A stretch of 64,000 nucleotides of DNA from Methylobacterium sp. PvR107 (GCF_017833295.1 NZ_JAFIBW010000001.1:930001-994000); one strand, 5' to 3'. Positions 9,858 to 19,258 are shown, counted from the stretch's first letter. Notes: generated by a model not told the origin, from the sequence alone. Translations and numbers: made by a program.

Positions 9858-10433
9858 TCAGCGCGGGCCGGCGTGCCCCAGCCAGCTGTCCAGCGCCTCG
9901 TAACGCGTGGGGTCGTCCGGGCAGAGGCCGGTGCCGCATTCCGCCGCCGTGGACACGGCATTGGCGAGAACGACGCAGAGGAACAGCAGCAGGCATGCCG
10001 TGCCGAATCGGCCGGCCCCGCCGCTCTGCGCCCGGGGATCGGCCCGGAAGACCCCGTCGCCGAGGAGCAGCACACTCACCCCGACGATCAGCGCGGCGAA
10101 GGCGATGAGCGCCAGCGTGTAGAAATGCAGTCCGAACAGCGTCGAGCCGAAGCCGCCGGTGCCGGGAACGATGTGCAGGGCGACCTGTCGTGCCGCCACG
10201 CAGGCGCCCGCAACGGCGCCGAGGATCGCGATCCCGTAGTGGGATGGCCGCGGACCGAAGCGCAGGTTGAGCGCGAAGCCGATTCCCGCCGCCGCGAACG
10301 CGGCCCGCTGCAGCAGGCAGAGCGGACAGGGCAATTCTCCGAGGAAGAACTGATACCAGAATGCCTCGATGAGCACGGCGCAGCAGCCGAGCAGCGCGAG
10401 GGCGTTGAGGGTCCGGGCCTGAAGAGCGGTCAT
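9858..10433 (-). CDS. dsbB: DsbB-like disulfide bond formation protein
   Basis: Inner-membrane quinone-linked thiol oxidase that would recharge a periplasmic DsbA. The 191-residue product has four hydrophobic segments and the first-loop redox pair C36-P-L-C39, followed by LLQRAAFAAAGIGFALNLRFG, typical of DsbB. The second periplasmic loop (LHIVPGTGGFGS) lacks the usual cysteine pair. Instead C166 and C171 (ECGTGLC) sit in the C-terminal segment after the last membrane helix. The start ATG at 10433 follows the DUF5993 gene stop by 11 nt, which suggests a two-gene operon. The frame upstream of this start is a shadow of the opposite-strand hydratase. Confidence 0.85.
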   Translation of the reverse strand: MTALQARTLNALALLGCCAVLIEAFWYQFFLGELPCPLCLLQRAAFAAAGIGFALNLRFGPRPSHYGIAILGAVAGACVAARQVALHIVPGTGGFGSTLFGLHFYTLALIAFAALIVGVSVLLLGDGVFRADPRAQSGGAGRFGTACLLLFLCVVLANAVSTAAECGTGLCPDDPTRYEALDSWLGHAGPR

Positions 10434-10444
10434 CGCGCGATCCC

Positions 10445-10600
10445 TCAGAAATCGAGCTGAAGGGTCGAGGTGGCGTGCGCGCCGAACAGCACGAGCGTGC
10501 CGATCAGCGAGACCAGCCACAGGCCGAGGGCCACCCCGCGACGGCCGCCGAGCACGGCGACCAAACTTCCCGCAAAGCCGACGAACGGCAGCACCATCAT
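10445..10600 (-). CDS. DUF5993-like small membrane protein
   Basis: The 51-residue product has two hydrophobic segments, MVLPFVGFAGSLVAVLGG and VALGLWLVSLIGTLVLFG, followed by a polar C-terminus HATSTLQLDF. The size, the N-terminal MM and the position directly upstream of a dsbB-like gene match the DUF5993 family as I remember it. A GAGG lies 11 nt before the ATG at 10600; the second Met at 10597 is equally possible. The function is unknown. Tight linkage suggests it assists or regulates the DsbB-like enzyme. Confidence 0.7.
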   Translation of the reverse strand: MMVLPFVGFAGSLVAVLGGRRGVALGLWLVSLIGTLVLFGAHATSTLQLDF

Positions 10601-10797
10601 GACGGGACATCCCTCGCGCGACCGCCGGCGCCGGCAGCGCGCGGATCTGGCGGACAAGCTTGCCAGACGGGCGGTTTACCTTTTCTTGAGGCAGCCCAAT
10701 CGGTGGGCGGCATCGCGGGGGCTCGGGCCGCGTGCTAACCCTCCGGCCACAGGTTCGGCCGCACGTGCCAAAGCGGCCGGCATCGGGAGACGCCCTC

Positions 10798-11616
10798 ATG
10801 ACCGCAGCCCCGTCCACGGTCCCATCCGCCTCGGACAGATCGGACGAACCGATCCTGCTGCGCGCGGACGCCGACGGCGTCGCGACGCTGACCCTGAACC
10901 GGCCCCAGGCCCGCAACGCCCTGTCGATGGCCCTGATGGGCGCGCTCCAGGACCAGCTCGACGCGATCCGCACGGATCCCGGGGTACGCGTCGTGGTCCT
11001 GCAGGGGGCCGGCCCCGCCTTCTGCGCCGGCCACGATCTCAAGGAGATGCGCGCCGATCCCGCGCGGGAAGCGACCGAGGCGGTGTTCCGCACCTGCGCC
11101 CGGCTGATGCTCAGCCTCACACGCCTGCCGCAGCCGGTGATCGCCCGGGTCCACGGCATCGCCACCGCCGCCGGCTGCCAGCTCGTCGCGACCTGCGACC
11201 TCGCCGTCTGCGCCGCGGAGGCCCGCTTCGCGACGCCCGGCGTGCAGATCGGGCTGTTTTGCTCGACCCCGATGGTGGCCCTCTCGCGGGCGGTGTCGCG
11301 CAAGGCTGCCCTGGAGATGCTGCTGGTCGGCGAGCCGATCGACGCCGCCGAGGCGCTGCGGATCGGCCTCGTCAACCGCGTCGTGCCGCAGGCGGATCTC
11401 GATGCGGCGGTCGGCGCCCTCGCGACCCGGATCGCCGGCAAGGCACGGCGCGTTCTGGCGATCGGCAAGGAGGCGTTCGGCCGTCAGATCGAGATGGGCG
11501 TGGAGGAGGCCTACGGCTACGCCGCCGAGGTCATGACCCGGAACATGATGCTGGCCGACGCCCACGAGGGCATCGACGCCTTCCTGGGCAAGCGGCCGCC
11601 CCGCTGGGAACCGTAG
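10798..11616 (+). CDS. Enoyl-CoA hydratase/isomerase family protein
   Basis: Crotonase-fold enzyme, probably acting on an acyl-CoA thioester. The 272-residue product has LTLNRPQARNALSMALM at the N-terminus, the oxyanion-hole segment AFCAGHDLKEM near residue 78, and VHGIATAAGCQLVATCDLAV with the second backbone contact. The pattern CAGHDLKE and the overall length resemble the ECHDC3-type subgroup, whose substrate is uncertain. Catalytic Glu positions of true hydratases are not clearly present, so the exact reaction should be left open. The ATG at 10798 begins after a non-conserved leader in the open frame. The gene is divergent from the dsbB operon. Confidence 0.9.
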   Translation: MTAAPSTVPSASDRSDEPILLRADADGVATLTLNRPQARNALSMALMGALQDQLDAIRTDPGVRVVVLQGAGPAFCAGHDLKEMRADPAREATEAVFRTCARLMLSLTRLPQPVIARVHGIATAAGCQLVATCDLAVCAAEARFATPGVQIGLFCSTPMVALSRAVSRKAALEMLLVGEPIDAAEALRIGLVNRVVPQADLDAAVGALATRIAGKARRVLAIGKEAFGRQIEMGVEEAYGYAAEVMTRNMMLADAHEGIDAFLGKRPPRWEP

Positions 11617-11738
11617 GTCCTCCGCGGCCTGACGCGATACGACGCAGGCCGGTTCGCGTAGGTTATGGCGCTGTCCTGCCCTAGGATTGTGGATACGCCC
11701 GATCCTGCCGGGTCCGGCGCCCCAAAGCGGAACGGCTG

Positions 11739-12059
11739 ATGAGCACCATCGACCTGTTCGGTCTGACGCTCGCCTTCTACGGCGCGATGCCGCCCCCTCG
11801 GCCGCAGCGCCCCGACCGGAACGGCGCCACCTGGGCGGCTGCCTTGGTGTTCGGCGGCATCTGCTTCGCCACGATGGGGCCGATGATCACCATCTGGAGC
11901 TTCCACCGGCCTTACGCGGAGGCGAAGACGCGCTGCATCGAGTCCGGCGGCCGCGTCCTGTATGCGGCCCTCGACGGCAGCGGGCCGTATCGCTGCGAGC
12001 GGCCGGTGGCCGGGCCCGTCGCGTCACCCATTGCCTCAACGGCCAAGCCAGCGGATTAA
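11739..12059 (+). CDS. Hypothetical protein with one membrane helix
   Basis: The 106-residue product has a short N-terminal region with a proline/arginine-rich stretch (PPPRPQRPDRN), one hydrophobic segment (AAALVFGGICFATMGPMITIW) and a soluble C-terminal part with a possible cysteine pair (TRCIESGG and YRCERPV). No family is recognised. It lies 65 nt upstream of the cardiolipin synthase-like gene and in the same direction, so the two may be co-transcribed. Confidence 0.55.
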   Translation: MSTIDLFGLTLAFYGAMPPPRPQRPDRNGATWAAALVFGGICFATMGPMITIWSFHRPYAEAKTRCIESGGRVLYAALDGSGPYRCERPVAGPVASPIASTAKPAD

Positions 12060-12124
12060 TCCGCGCCGCCGCACTTCCTTCGGGTATATCCGGCGCCTCC
12101 TCACGCGAACCGGATGCCGAGACC

Positions 12125-13561
12125 TTGGACAACGCGCTCACTCGATGGGTCCAGTCGACCGCCCTGCTGCGGTCGGACGTGGAGGCGCTCATCGGCTTCG
12201 CGCTCGCGATCGGCGTGACCCTGCATGCCCTGCTGCGCAAGCGGCGGGTGAGCGTGGCGGTCGGATGGATCGGGCTCGCCTGGCTGTCGCCGATCTTCGG
12301 CACCGCCCTGTACCTGACCTTCGGCATCAACCGAGTCTCGCGCCGCGCCCGTCGACTCCGGACCAAGCCCTCCGATGCGACGAGCCTGCCCGACACTGAC
12401 GACGCGGTCGTGCCGGAGACGCTCTGGCCTCTGGACCGCGCGATCCGGCGGATCACCGGCCTCCCGGCCTTCGCGGGCAATGCCGTCCAGATGTTCCGCA
12501 ACGGCGACGCGGCCTATCCCGTCATGCTCGCCGCCATCCGTGAGGCGCGGGCGAGCATCGCCCTGACGAGCTACATCTTCCGGGACGATCCCACCGGCCG
12601 GGAATTCTGCGACGCGCTGGTGGAGGCCAAGGCGCGCGGCGTGAGCGTCCGGGTCATCATCGACGGGATCGGCGGCGGCTATTTCCGCGCCCCCGCCTAC
12701 CACCGCCTGACCGCCGCCGGGGTGCCGGCGGCCCTGTTCATGCACTCCGCCCTGCCCTGGCGGATGCCGTTCCTCAACTTGCGCTCGCACAAGAAGCTGT
12801 TGATCGTCGACGGACGGGTCGCCTTCACGGGTGGCCTCAACATCTCGCACCCGAACCGCGTCGCCCTGAAGCCCGAGCACCCGATCCGCGACACCCATTT
12901 CCGGCTGACCGGCCCCGTCGTCGAGCAGCTCGCCGTCGCCTTCGCGGCCGACTGGGCCTTCGTGGCCGGCGAGAACCTCGACGGCGAGCCCTGGTTCGCC
13001 GATCTGGAGCCGGCCGGCACCAGCGTCGCCCGCGCGGTCACGTCGGGCCCGGACGCCGACGTGGAGAAGATCGAGCAGGTCATCCTCCAGGCGCTGGCCT
13101 GCGCCCGCAAGACGGTCCGGTTCGTGACGCCGTACTTCCTGCCCGACGAGCTGGTCACCGGCGCCCTGGCCCAGGCCGCGACCCGCGGGATCACCGTCGA
13201 CGTCATCATCCCGCGGGTCAGCGACCACCCGTTCATCGACTGGGCGACCCGGGCCCATCTCGACCCGCTGCTCCGGGCCGGCGTGCGGGTCTGGCTCGAC
13301 GAGCCGCCGTTCGATCACTCGAAGGCGATGGTGGTCGACGACATCTGGTGCTTCGTCGGCAGCGCCAACTGGGACATGCGCAGCTTCCGGCTCAACTTCG
13401 AGCTGAATGTCGAGATCATCGACGCGGAGCTGGCCGCCGAGCTCGACCGGTTCATGCGCGGCAAGATGGAGGCCCGTCTCAGCCGGGAGGACCTCGCCGC
13501 CCGCGTCCTGCCGGTCCGTCTGCGCGACGCAGGCGTGCGACTGCTGCTGCCATACCTTTGA
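12125..13561 (+). CDS. Cardiolipin synthase-like phospholipase D family protein
   Basis: Membrane enzyme with two HxKx4D catalytic motifs, expected to transfer phosphatidyl groups between phospholipids (cardiolipin or related lipid synthesis). From the TTG at 12125 the product is 478 residues, the normal length for bacterial Cls. Two hydrophobic segments come first (LIGFALAIGVTLHALL and VGWIGLAWLSPIFGTALYL). HKD motif 1 is HKKLLIVD from residue 222 and motif 2 is HSKAMVVD from residue 398, each followed by a conserved G/N-containing segment (TGGLN, GSANWD). The TTG start is chosen because no ATG is available in the right place; the longer open frame overlaps the preceding gene. Confidence 0.9.
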   Translation: MDNALTRWVQSTALLRSDVEALIGFALAIGVTLHALLRKRRVSVAVGWIGLAWLSPIFGTALYLTFGINRVSRRARRLRTKPSDATSLPDTDDAVVPETLWPLDRAIRRITGLPAFAGNAVQMFRNGDAAYPVMLAAIREARASIALTSYIFRDDPTGREFCDALVEAKARGVSVRVIIDGIGGGYFRAPAYHRLTAAGVPAALFMHSALPWRMPFLNLRSHKKLLIVDGRVAFTGGLNISHPNRVALKPEHPIRDTHFRLTGPVVEQLAVAFAADWAFVAGENLDGEPWFADLEPAGTSVARAVTSGPDADVEKIEQVILQALACARKTVRFVTPYFLPDELVTGALAQAATRGITVDVIIPRVSDHPFIDWATRAHLDPLLRAGVRVWLDEPPFDHSKAMVVDDIWCFVGSANWDMRSFRLNFELNVEIIDAELAAELDRFMRGKMEARLSREDLAARVLPVRLRDAGVRLLLPYL

Positions 13562-14288
13562 AGCGGCCGGGCGCGTGCGCCTCGGGCGCCGGCCCGAGAT
13601 GGACCACGATCGGCCGGTGATCGGACGGACCGCGGGGCAGGACGTCGTGGGCGTGGCAGATCAGGCCGCGGGCGAGGCACCGGTCGAGCCGCAGCGGCAG
13701 GACGTCCACCATCGCGTGGGTCGGCCGGCGGGGACCGACGTCGCGGAAGCCCGGGATCAGCGCCGGACCGACGATGTTGTAGTCGCCGAGCACGGCGGCG
13801 CGCGGCGGCAGCTCGGTGACGATGCGGCGGAGCTGGCGGCGGTTCAGCATCTGTCCGTGCGACAGATGGACGTTGGCCACGCCGAACTCGCCGAGGTCGA
13901 GGATCTGGCAGACCCGGTGCACCAGGGCGCCGGAGGGCAGCGTGATCACCCGCGGCGGCGCCGGCCAGGGTTCGGGGCTCCACATGGCGAGCCCGTGGAT
14001 CCGCCCCGGCAGGGGTGCCCAGGCATAGTGGCCGCCGATCCTGTCGAGCAGGAAGCCGATGGCGCGGGTCGCCTCCTGCATCAGCAGCAGGTCGGGCTTC
14101 TCCTGGGCGATCAGGGCCGCCACGTCGTCGACGGCGGCGCCGGTGCGGCGCAGGAGATTCCAGCTCACGATCTTGAACGGCGCGTGGGCGCGGGCCGCCT
14201 GCCGAAGCGGCAGATCGGGAGCCGCGGTCAAGCCGGGCCGGGCCGGGGGGCGTGCAGCGATGTTCATCGGGCCGGACTTGCCTCTCAT
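13479..14288 (-). CDS. Endonuclease/exonuclease/phosphatase family protein
   Basis: Metal-dependent phosphoesterase fold shared by DNase I, ExoIII and some lipid phosphatases. The 269-residue product has FKIVSWNLLRRT (N for metal and substrate), LLLMQEATR with the metal-binding Glu, VANVHLSHG, AVLGDYN and the C-terminal SDHRPIVV with the catalytic Asp-His. The start at 14288 has a GGGAGAG about 8 nt upstream; an internal ATG at 14267 is possible. The domain ends near HLGPAPE, and the last 30 or so basic residues overlap the 3' end of the convergent cls-like gene by 83 bp. Substrate unknown; the neighbouring lipid gene makes a membrane substrate possible. Confidence 0.85.
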   Translation of the reverse strand: MRGKSGPMNIAARPPARPGLTAAPDLPLRQAARAHAPFKIVSWNLLRRTGAAVDDVAALIAQEKPDLLLMQEATRAIGFLLDRIGGHYAWAPLPGRIHGLAMWSPEPWPAPPRVITLPSGALVHRVCQILDLGEFGVANVHLSHGQMLNRRQLRRIVTELPPRAAVLGDYNIVGPALIPGFRDVGPRRPTHAMVDVLPLRLDRCLARGLICHAHDVLPRGPSDHRPIVVHLGPAPEAHAPGRFKGMAAAVARLRRADGPAGRGRRGPPG

Positions 14289-14520
14289 CACGCGGCTCTC
14301 CCGCCACCGCCACGCTGTAACGCGCGCGCGGCTCCGTCGTTCGACGGCCTGTGCGCCAATCGGCCCGACGTGGTGGGGCCTATCCGGCGCGTCCCACAGG
14401 CCAGCGACGAACGCCGCTTGAGGCCGACCCTGCCGGCGGCCTAAGAGCCGGCACGCGATGCCGGCCGGCCTGCATGGGCCGGCATCCATTCCGAACGCGC
14501 CACGATCCCCTGGGATTTCG

Positions 14521-15759
14521 ATGACGGGCTTCAGCTTCATCCATGCGGCGGACCTGCATCTCGGCAGCCCCCTGTCGGGGCTCGCCGCGCGCGATGCCGA
14601 CCTGGCCCGGCGCCTCGCCACGGCCGGCCGGCAGGCCTTCGAGGATCTGGTCACCCAGGCGATCGAGCGGTCGGTCGCCTTCGTGGTCGTGGCCGGCGAC
14701 ATCTACGACGGCGACTGGGCCGACAACACGATCGGCCTGTTCTTCGCCCGGCAGGTCTCCCGCCTCGACCGTGCCGACATCCCGACGATCCTGGTGCGCG
14801 GCAACCACGACGCCGAGAGCGTGATCACCCGCTCGATCACCCTGCCGGCTTCGGTGCATGTCTTCCCCGCCAACCGCGCCGGAACGTTCCGCCTGGAGGG
14901 CCTGCGGGTCGCTCTGCACGGCCGGAGCTTTCAGGGCCGGGCGGTCGAGGAGAACCTGGCTTTGACCTACCCGGCCGCCCTGCCGGGCTGGTTCAATCTC
15001 GGTATCCTCCACACCTCCTGCACCGGCCACGCCGCCCACGAGACCTACGCCCCCTGCTCGGTCGCCGACCTCGCGGCACGGGGCTACGAGTACTGGGCGC
15101 TCGGCCACATCCACGAATACGCGGAGCTGTCCCGGGATCCCTGGATCGTGTTCCCCGGCAATCTCCAGGGCCGCAGTATCCGCGAGCGCGGCGAGAAGGG
15201 GGCCGTGGTGGTCGATGTCGCCGACGGCCGCGTGACCGGCCTCCAGCGCCTCGCCCTCGACCGCGCCCGGTTCGAGCAGGTCTCGGTCGATCTCGCCGAG
15301 GCGGAAGACCCCCGTGCGGCGCTCGAGGCCGTGGAGGCGGCGCTCCAGCCGCTCGCCGCCCTGGCCGCCACCCGTCTCGTCCTCGTGCGCGTCCATCTCA
15401 CCGGCACGACGCCGGCCCACGACGCGCTGGCGGCGGACCGGGAGGCGCTCACGGCCGAGATCCAGGCCGCCGCCCACCGGCTGCACGAGGATCTCTGGCT
15501 GGAGCGCCTGAAGATCGAGACGCACCGGCCCCGGGCGGCGGTGGAATCGTCCGGCACCGCGATCGACCCCGCCGCGCTGCTCGCCGACATCGACCGCGAT
15601 ATCGATTTCCGGACGCGGGCCAAGGCGGCGCTGGCCGAGATCGGTGGCCGGATGCCGACCGCGGTCACCGCCGAGGCGGGTCTGGAAGACGAGTTCGACG
15701 CCCTCTGCGCCGAGGCCGAGGCCCTGATTTTGGGCCGACTCGTCGGCCGGCACTGCTGA
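14521..15759 (+). CDS. SbcD/YhaO-like DNA repair exonuclease
   Basis: Calcineurin-like metallophosphoesterase acting as nuclease subunit of an SbcCD/Mre11-Rad50-like complex. The 412-residue product has the metal-binding set D11/H13 (HAADLHLGS), D60 (VAGDIYDGD), the GNHD box at 94-97, LHTSC, and GHIHEY. The remaining C-terminal half is a variable capping region. The ATG at 14521 begins directly at the domain; the open frame before it is not conserved in character. The large ATPase gene follows after 22 nt, so the two are almost certainly an operon and a complex of the YhaO-YhaN type. Confidence 0.93.
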   Translation: MTGFSFIHAADLHLGSPLSGLAARDADLARRLATAGRQAFEDLVTQAIERSVAFVVVAGDIYDGDWADNTIGLFFARQVSRLDRADIPTILVRGNHDAESVITRSITLPASVHVFPANRAGTFRLEGLRVALHGRSFQGRAVEENLALTYPAALPGWFNLGILHTSCTGHAAHETYAPCSVADLAARGYEYWALGHIHEYAELSRDPWIVFPGNLQGRSIRERGEKGAVVVDVADGRVTGLQRLALDRARFEQVSVDLAEAEDPRAALEAVEAALQPLAALAATRLVLVRVHLTGTTPAHDALAADREALTAEIQAAAHRLHEDLWLERLKIETHRPRAAVESSGTAIDPAALLADIDRDIDFRTRAKAALAEIGGRMPTAVTAEAGLEDEFDALCAEAEALILGRLVGRHC

Positions 15760-15781
15760 GCGGAGCGCCCAGGGACATCCG

Positions 15782-18700
15782 ATGCGTCTGATCCGCTTCG
15801 CCCTCGAGCGCTACGGCGCCTTCACGGACCGCACGATCGCGTTCCGCCCCGACGCGCGGCTGCATGTCGTGCTCGGAGCCAACGAGGCCGGCAAGAGCAC
15901 CGCGCTGGCGGCCGTCACCGACCTGCTGTTCGGCTTCGAAAAGTCCACCCGCTACGCCTTCCTGCACGACATGCCGCAGCTGCGCCTCGGCGCGGAAATC
16001 GCCGCCGCCGACGGCCGCCGGCTGAGCTTCCGCCGCCGCAAGGGCAACAGCCGCACGCTGATCGATGCGGACGACGCGCCCCTGCCCGATGACGCCCTCG
16101 CGCCGTTCCTCGGCGGCCTGTCGCGGTCGGCCTTCTGCCGCGCCTTCGGCCTCGACGCGCAGAGCCTGCGGGCGGGCGGGCGGGAGATGGTCGACGTGGA
16201 GGGCGAGGTCGGCGCGAGCCTGTTCGCGGCGGGCTCTGGCCTGCGCGGCCTCACCGACCTGCAATCCGCCCTCGACACCGAGGCGGAGGCCATCTTCGCG
16301 CCGCGCCAGGCCAAGCACCGGACCTTCTACCAGGCGCTGGAACGCCACGACACGGCCCGCAAGGCGATCCGCGAGAAGGGCCTGCGCGCAGGCGACTGGC
16401 GCGCGCTGAACGACGAGATCGCGGCCGCGGCCGGCCAGCTCGACGCGCTCCGGGCCGAGCAGAAGGCCATGGCCGTCGAGCGCGGCCGCCTGGAGCGGCT
16501 GAAGCGCGTCCGGCCGATCGTCGCGGAGATCGACGCGCTGGAGCGGCGCATCGCGGCCGAGGACGGCCTCGTCGACGCGGATCCGGCCTGGATCGAGCGC
16601 CTCGGCGCCGCCCTCGACCGCTGCCGGACGGCGGAGGCCGAGGCGGTCCGGGCCGACATTCTCCTGTCCCAGGCCCGGACGGAGGCCGAGGCCGTGCCGG
16701 TCGAGCCGGGGCTGACGCTCCGGGCCGACGAGATCCTCGCGGCCTTCAGCGGCACCAAGGAATACGAGAAGGGCGGGACGGACCTGCCCCGGATCGAGGG
16801 GGATGCCCACAAGGTCGGGCTGGAGCTGGAGCGGCTGCGCGCCCGGATCGGCGCCGCCGACCTCGCTGCGCTGGAATCGGCCCAGCCGACGGATGCCGCC
16901 CGGGCCCGGATCGAGGGGCTGATCCGCGCGCATCGGACCCTGTCGGCGGCCGAGGAGCAGACGGCCCGCGACAGCGCCGTGGCCCTCGCCGAGCGGGACC
17001 GGCTGGCGGGCGAGATCGAAGCCGCGGGCGCGACCCACGATCCCACGCCGCTGCGCGAGGCGCTGAAGCCGCTCGCCCGCCTGCACGAGTGGATCGCCGC
17101 CCACGAGACCCTCGATGGCGCGATCCGACGGGAGACGGCGCTGCTGCGCAACCAGGCGGCCCGGCTGTCGCCGCCCGTCCCGGACACCGCCGCCCTCGTC
17201 CGGATGCCGCTGCCCGCGCCGGAGGCGATCGCGCGCTTCCGCGCCCTTCTCGACGGTCGGCATCGCGACCGGGAGCGCGCCGTCGACCGGCACGAGACGG
17301 CACTGCGCCAAGCCGCCGCCACCCGCGACAGGCTGCGCGCGCGCGAGGCCGGTCGGCCGATCGCCACGTTGGAGCGCCTGGGGGCGGCGCGGGCGTCGCG
17401 CGACGCAGCCTTCGCGCCGCTGCGGGACGCCCTGGGGGCCGAACGGAAAGCTGCGCTCGCCGAGATCGCCGCCTACGAGCGGGCTGTCCTCGACGTGGAC
17501 CGGCTGGCCGACGAGCGCGCCAGCGACGCGGCGCGGGTCGCGGCCCATGCCGCCGACCAGGACCGCCTCGCTGCCGAGGAGGCGGAGATCGCCGCCGCCC
17601 AGGACATCCTGGCCGGGATCACGGCCGATATCTCGGCCGGCGAGGCGGCGTGGCGCGCGGCATGGCGGCCCGCCGGGATCGAGCCGGGGCCGCCGGTCGA
17701 GATGGCGGCGTGGCTCGCCGAGACGGAGAACCTGATCGAGGCGGAGCAGCGGCTGGCCGAGCAGCGGATCGAGCGGGAGCGGCTGGCGGCGCGGATCGAG
17801 GCCGCCCGGTCGCCGCTGGCGGATCTGTACGTCAGTTCCGGGCTCGATCCCGCGCCGGAGCTGGAAGTCGGCCCGGCCCTCGAACGGCTGGAGGCACGGG
17901 TGGCGACGCTGGCGAGCCGCTGGGAGGCGAATCTCCAGACCGGCGGCCTGCTGCGCGCGGCCCGTGCCGCCTGCGCCCGGCTGGACGCTGCCTGCGCCGA
18001 GACCGCGACGCGGCGCGCCGCGTGGCAGACCGAATGGGCCTCGGCGCTGCAGCCGCTGGGCCTCGCCGCCACGAGCCGGCCCGAGGAGGCGGAAAGTGCT
18101 CTGGACGCGTGGCGCACGGTGCCCGACCGGCTCTCGGATCGCGCCGCCCTGAACCGCCGGGCGACCGGGATCCGGCGCGACATGGAAGCGTTTCGGGTCG
18201 GCGCGGCGTCCCTGGTGGAGGCTTTGGCACCGGACCTCGCCGACACGCCGGCGACGACCGCGATCCGCACCCTGCACGCGCGCCTCGTCGCCGCGCAGGC
18301 CCGGGAGGCGCGGCGCATCGAGCTGGACCGCCGGCGCGACGAGGCCGCGGCGGCGAGCCGCGCGGCAGCGGACCTGCACGCGGAGGCCCGGGCGGCGCTG
18401 ACCCGCGTGGTCGCAGCCGCGATGCCGGACCGGGCCGAGGCGCCGATGCCCGAGATCGAGGCCCTGTTCGACCGCCTGAGCGCCCGGGAGACCCTGCGCG
18501 CCGAGCTCCTGCGCCTGCGCGGGAGCCTCGCGGGCGCCGCCGACGGGCTCCCCGAGGCCGAGCTGCGCGGGGGCCTCGAAGCACTCCCGCCGGAGGCGAT
18601 CGAGGCCGAGCTGGCCCGGCTCGCCCTGGAGGCGGAGGAACAGGCGGAGCGCGGCCAGGTCATCTTCGCCGACCGCGACCGCGCCGAGCGGCGCCGGGCC

Positions 18701-19258
18701 GAGCTGGAAGGCGGAACCGGCGCCGAGCTGGCGCTCGCCGAGCGCAAGGCCGCGGAGGCGGACCTGCAGGCGGCGGCCCGCTCCTGGGCAGTCCTGCGTC
18801 TCGCCGGGCTGATGCTCGGGCAGGCGGTCGCCCGCCACCGCGCCGGTCAGCAGGACCCGCTGCTGGCACGCGCCGGTGCCCTGTTCTGCGCCATGACGGG
18901 CGGCGGCTTTTCCGGGCTCGCCCAGACCTACGATGAGGCCGACACGCCGCGGCTCGCCGGACAGCGGGCGGGCGGCGGGCTGGTGCAGATCGAGGGGATG
19001 AGCGAGGGCACGCGCGACCAGCTCTACCTCGCCCTGCGGCTGGCCTACCTTGAGGATTACGCCGGCCGCGCCGAGCCGGCGCCGTTCATCGGCGACGACC
19101 TGTTCTCGACCTTCGACGAGGTGCGCACCGGCCACGGGCTCGACGCGCTGGCGGCGATCGGGGAACGGGTCCAGCCGATCCTGTTCACGCATCACCGCCA
19201 CGTCGCCGACATCGCCCGCGACCGGCTCGGCGCGGCGGTGGACGTGGTGGCGCTGTAG
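15782..19258 (+). CDS. SbcC/YhaN-like SMC-type ATPase
   Basis: Partner ATPase of the preceding nuclease, presumably a DNA-end binding and tethering machine. The 1158-residue product starts with MRLIRFALERYGAFTDRTI and the P-loop GANEAGKST at 32-40. A very long alanine/arginine/glutamate-rich coiled-coil region covers about residues 180-1000. The end of the protein supplies the ABC signature-like region (EGMSEGTRDQLYLALRLAYL) and a Walker B-like FIGDDLFSTFDEVRT followed by a switch histidine (ILFTHHRHV). This layout and size match YhaN/Rad50-like AAA proteins. No zinc hook CxxC is visible in the middle, as expected for YhaN rather than Rad50/SbcC. Confidence 0.92.
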   Translation: MRLIRFALERYGAFTDRTIAFRPDARLHVVLGANEAGKSTALAAVTDLLFGFEKSTRYAFLHDMPQLRLGAEIAAADGRRLSFRRRKGNSRTLIDADDAPLPDDALAPFLGGLSRSAFCRAFGLDAQSLRAGGREMVDVEGEVGASLFAAGSGLRGLTDLQSALDTEAEAIFAPRQAKHRTFYQALERHDTARKAIREKGLRAGDWRALNDEIAAAAGQLDALRAEQKAMAVERGRLERLKRVRPIVAEIDALERRIAAEDGLVDADPAWIERLGAALDRCRTAEAEAVRADILLSQARTEAEAVPVEPGLTLRADEILAAFSGTKEYEKGGTDLPRIEGDAHKVGLELERLRARIGAADLAALESAQPTDAARARIEGLIRAHRTLSAAEEQTARDSAVALAERDRLAGEIEAAGATHDPTPLREALKPLARLHEWIAAHETLDGAIRRETALLRNQAARLSPPVPDTAALVRMPLPAPEAIARFRALLDGRHRDRERAVDRHETALRQAAATRDRLRAREAGRPIATLERLGAARASRDAAFAPLRDALGAERKAALAEIAAYERAVLDVDRLADERASDAARVAAHAADQDRLAAEEAEIAAAQDILAGITADISAGEAAWRAAWRPAGIEPGPPVEMAAWLAETENLIEAEQRLAEQRIERERLAARIEAARSPLADLYVSSGLDPAPELEVGPALERLEARVATLASRWEANLQTGGLLRAARAACARLDAACAETATRRAAWQTEWASALQPLGLAATSRPEEAESALDAWRTVPDRLSDRAALNRRATGIRRDMEAFRVGAASLVEALAPDLADTPATTAIRTLHARLVAAQAREARRIELDRRRDEAAAASRAAADLHAEARAALTRVVAAAMPDRAEAPMPEIEALFDRLSARETLRAELLRLRGSLAGAADGLPEAELRGGLEALPPEAIEAELARLALEAEEQAERGQVIFADRDRAERRRAELEGGTGAELALAERKAAEADLQAAARSWAVLRLAGLMLGQAVARHRAGQQDPLLARAGALFCAMTGGGFSGLAQTYDEADTPRLAGQRAGGGLVQIEGMSEGTRDQLYLALRLAYLEDYAGRAEPAPFIGDDLFSTFDEVRTGHGLDALAAIGERVQPILFTHHRHVADIARDRLGAAVDVVAL

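Noticed and set aside
15665..19201. 1178-codon open frame opposite the SMC-like ATPase
   Set aside because: Low-complexity Gly/Arg/Leu product opposite a gene with clear P-loop and Walker B motifs.
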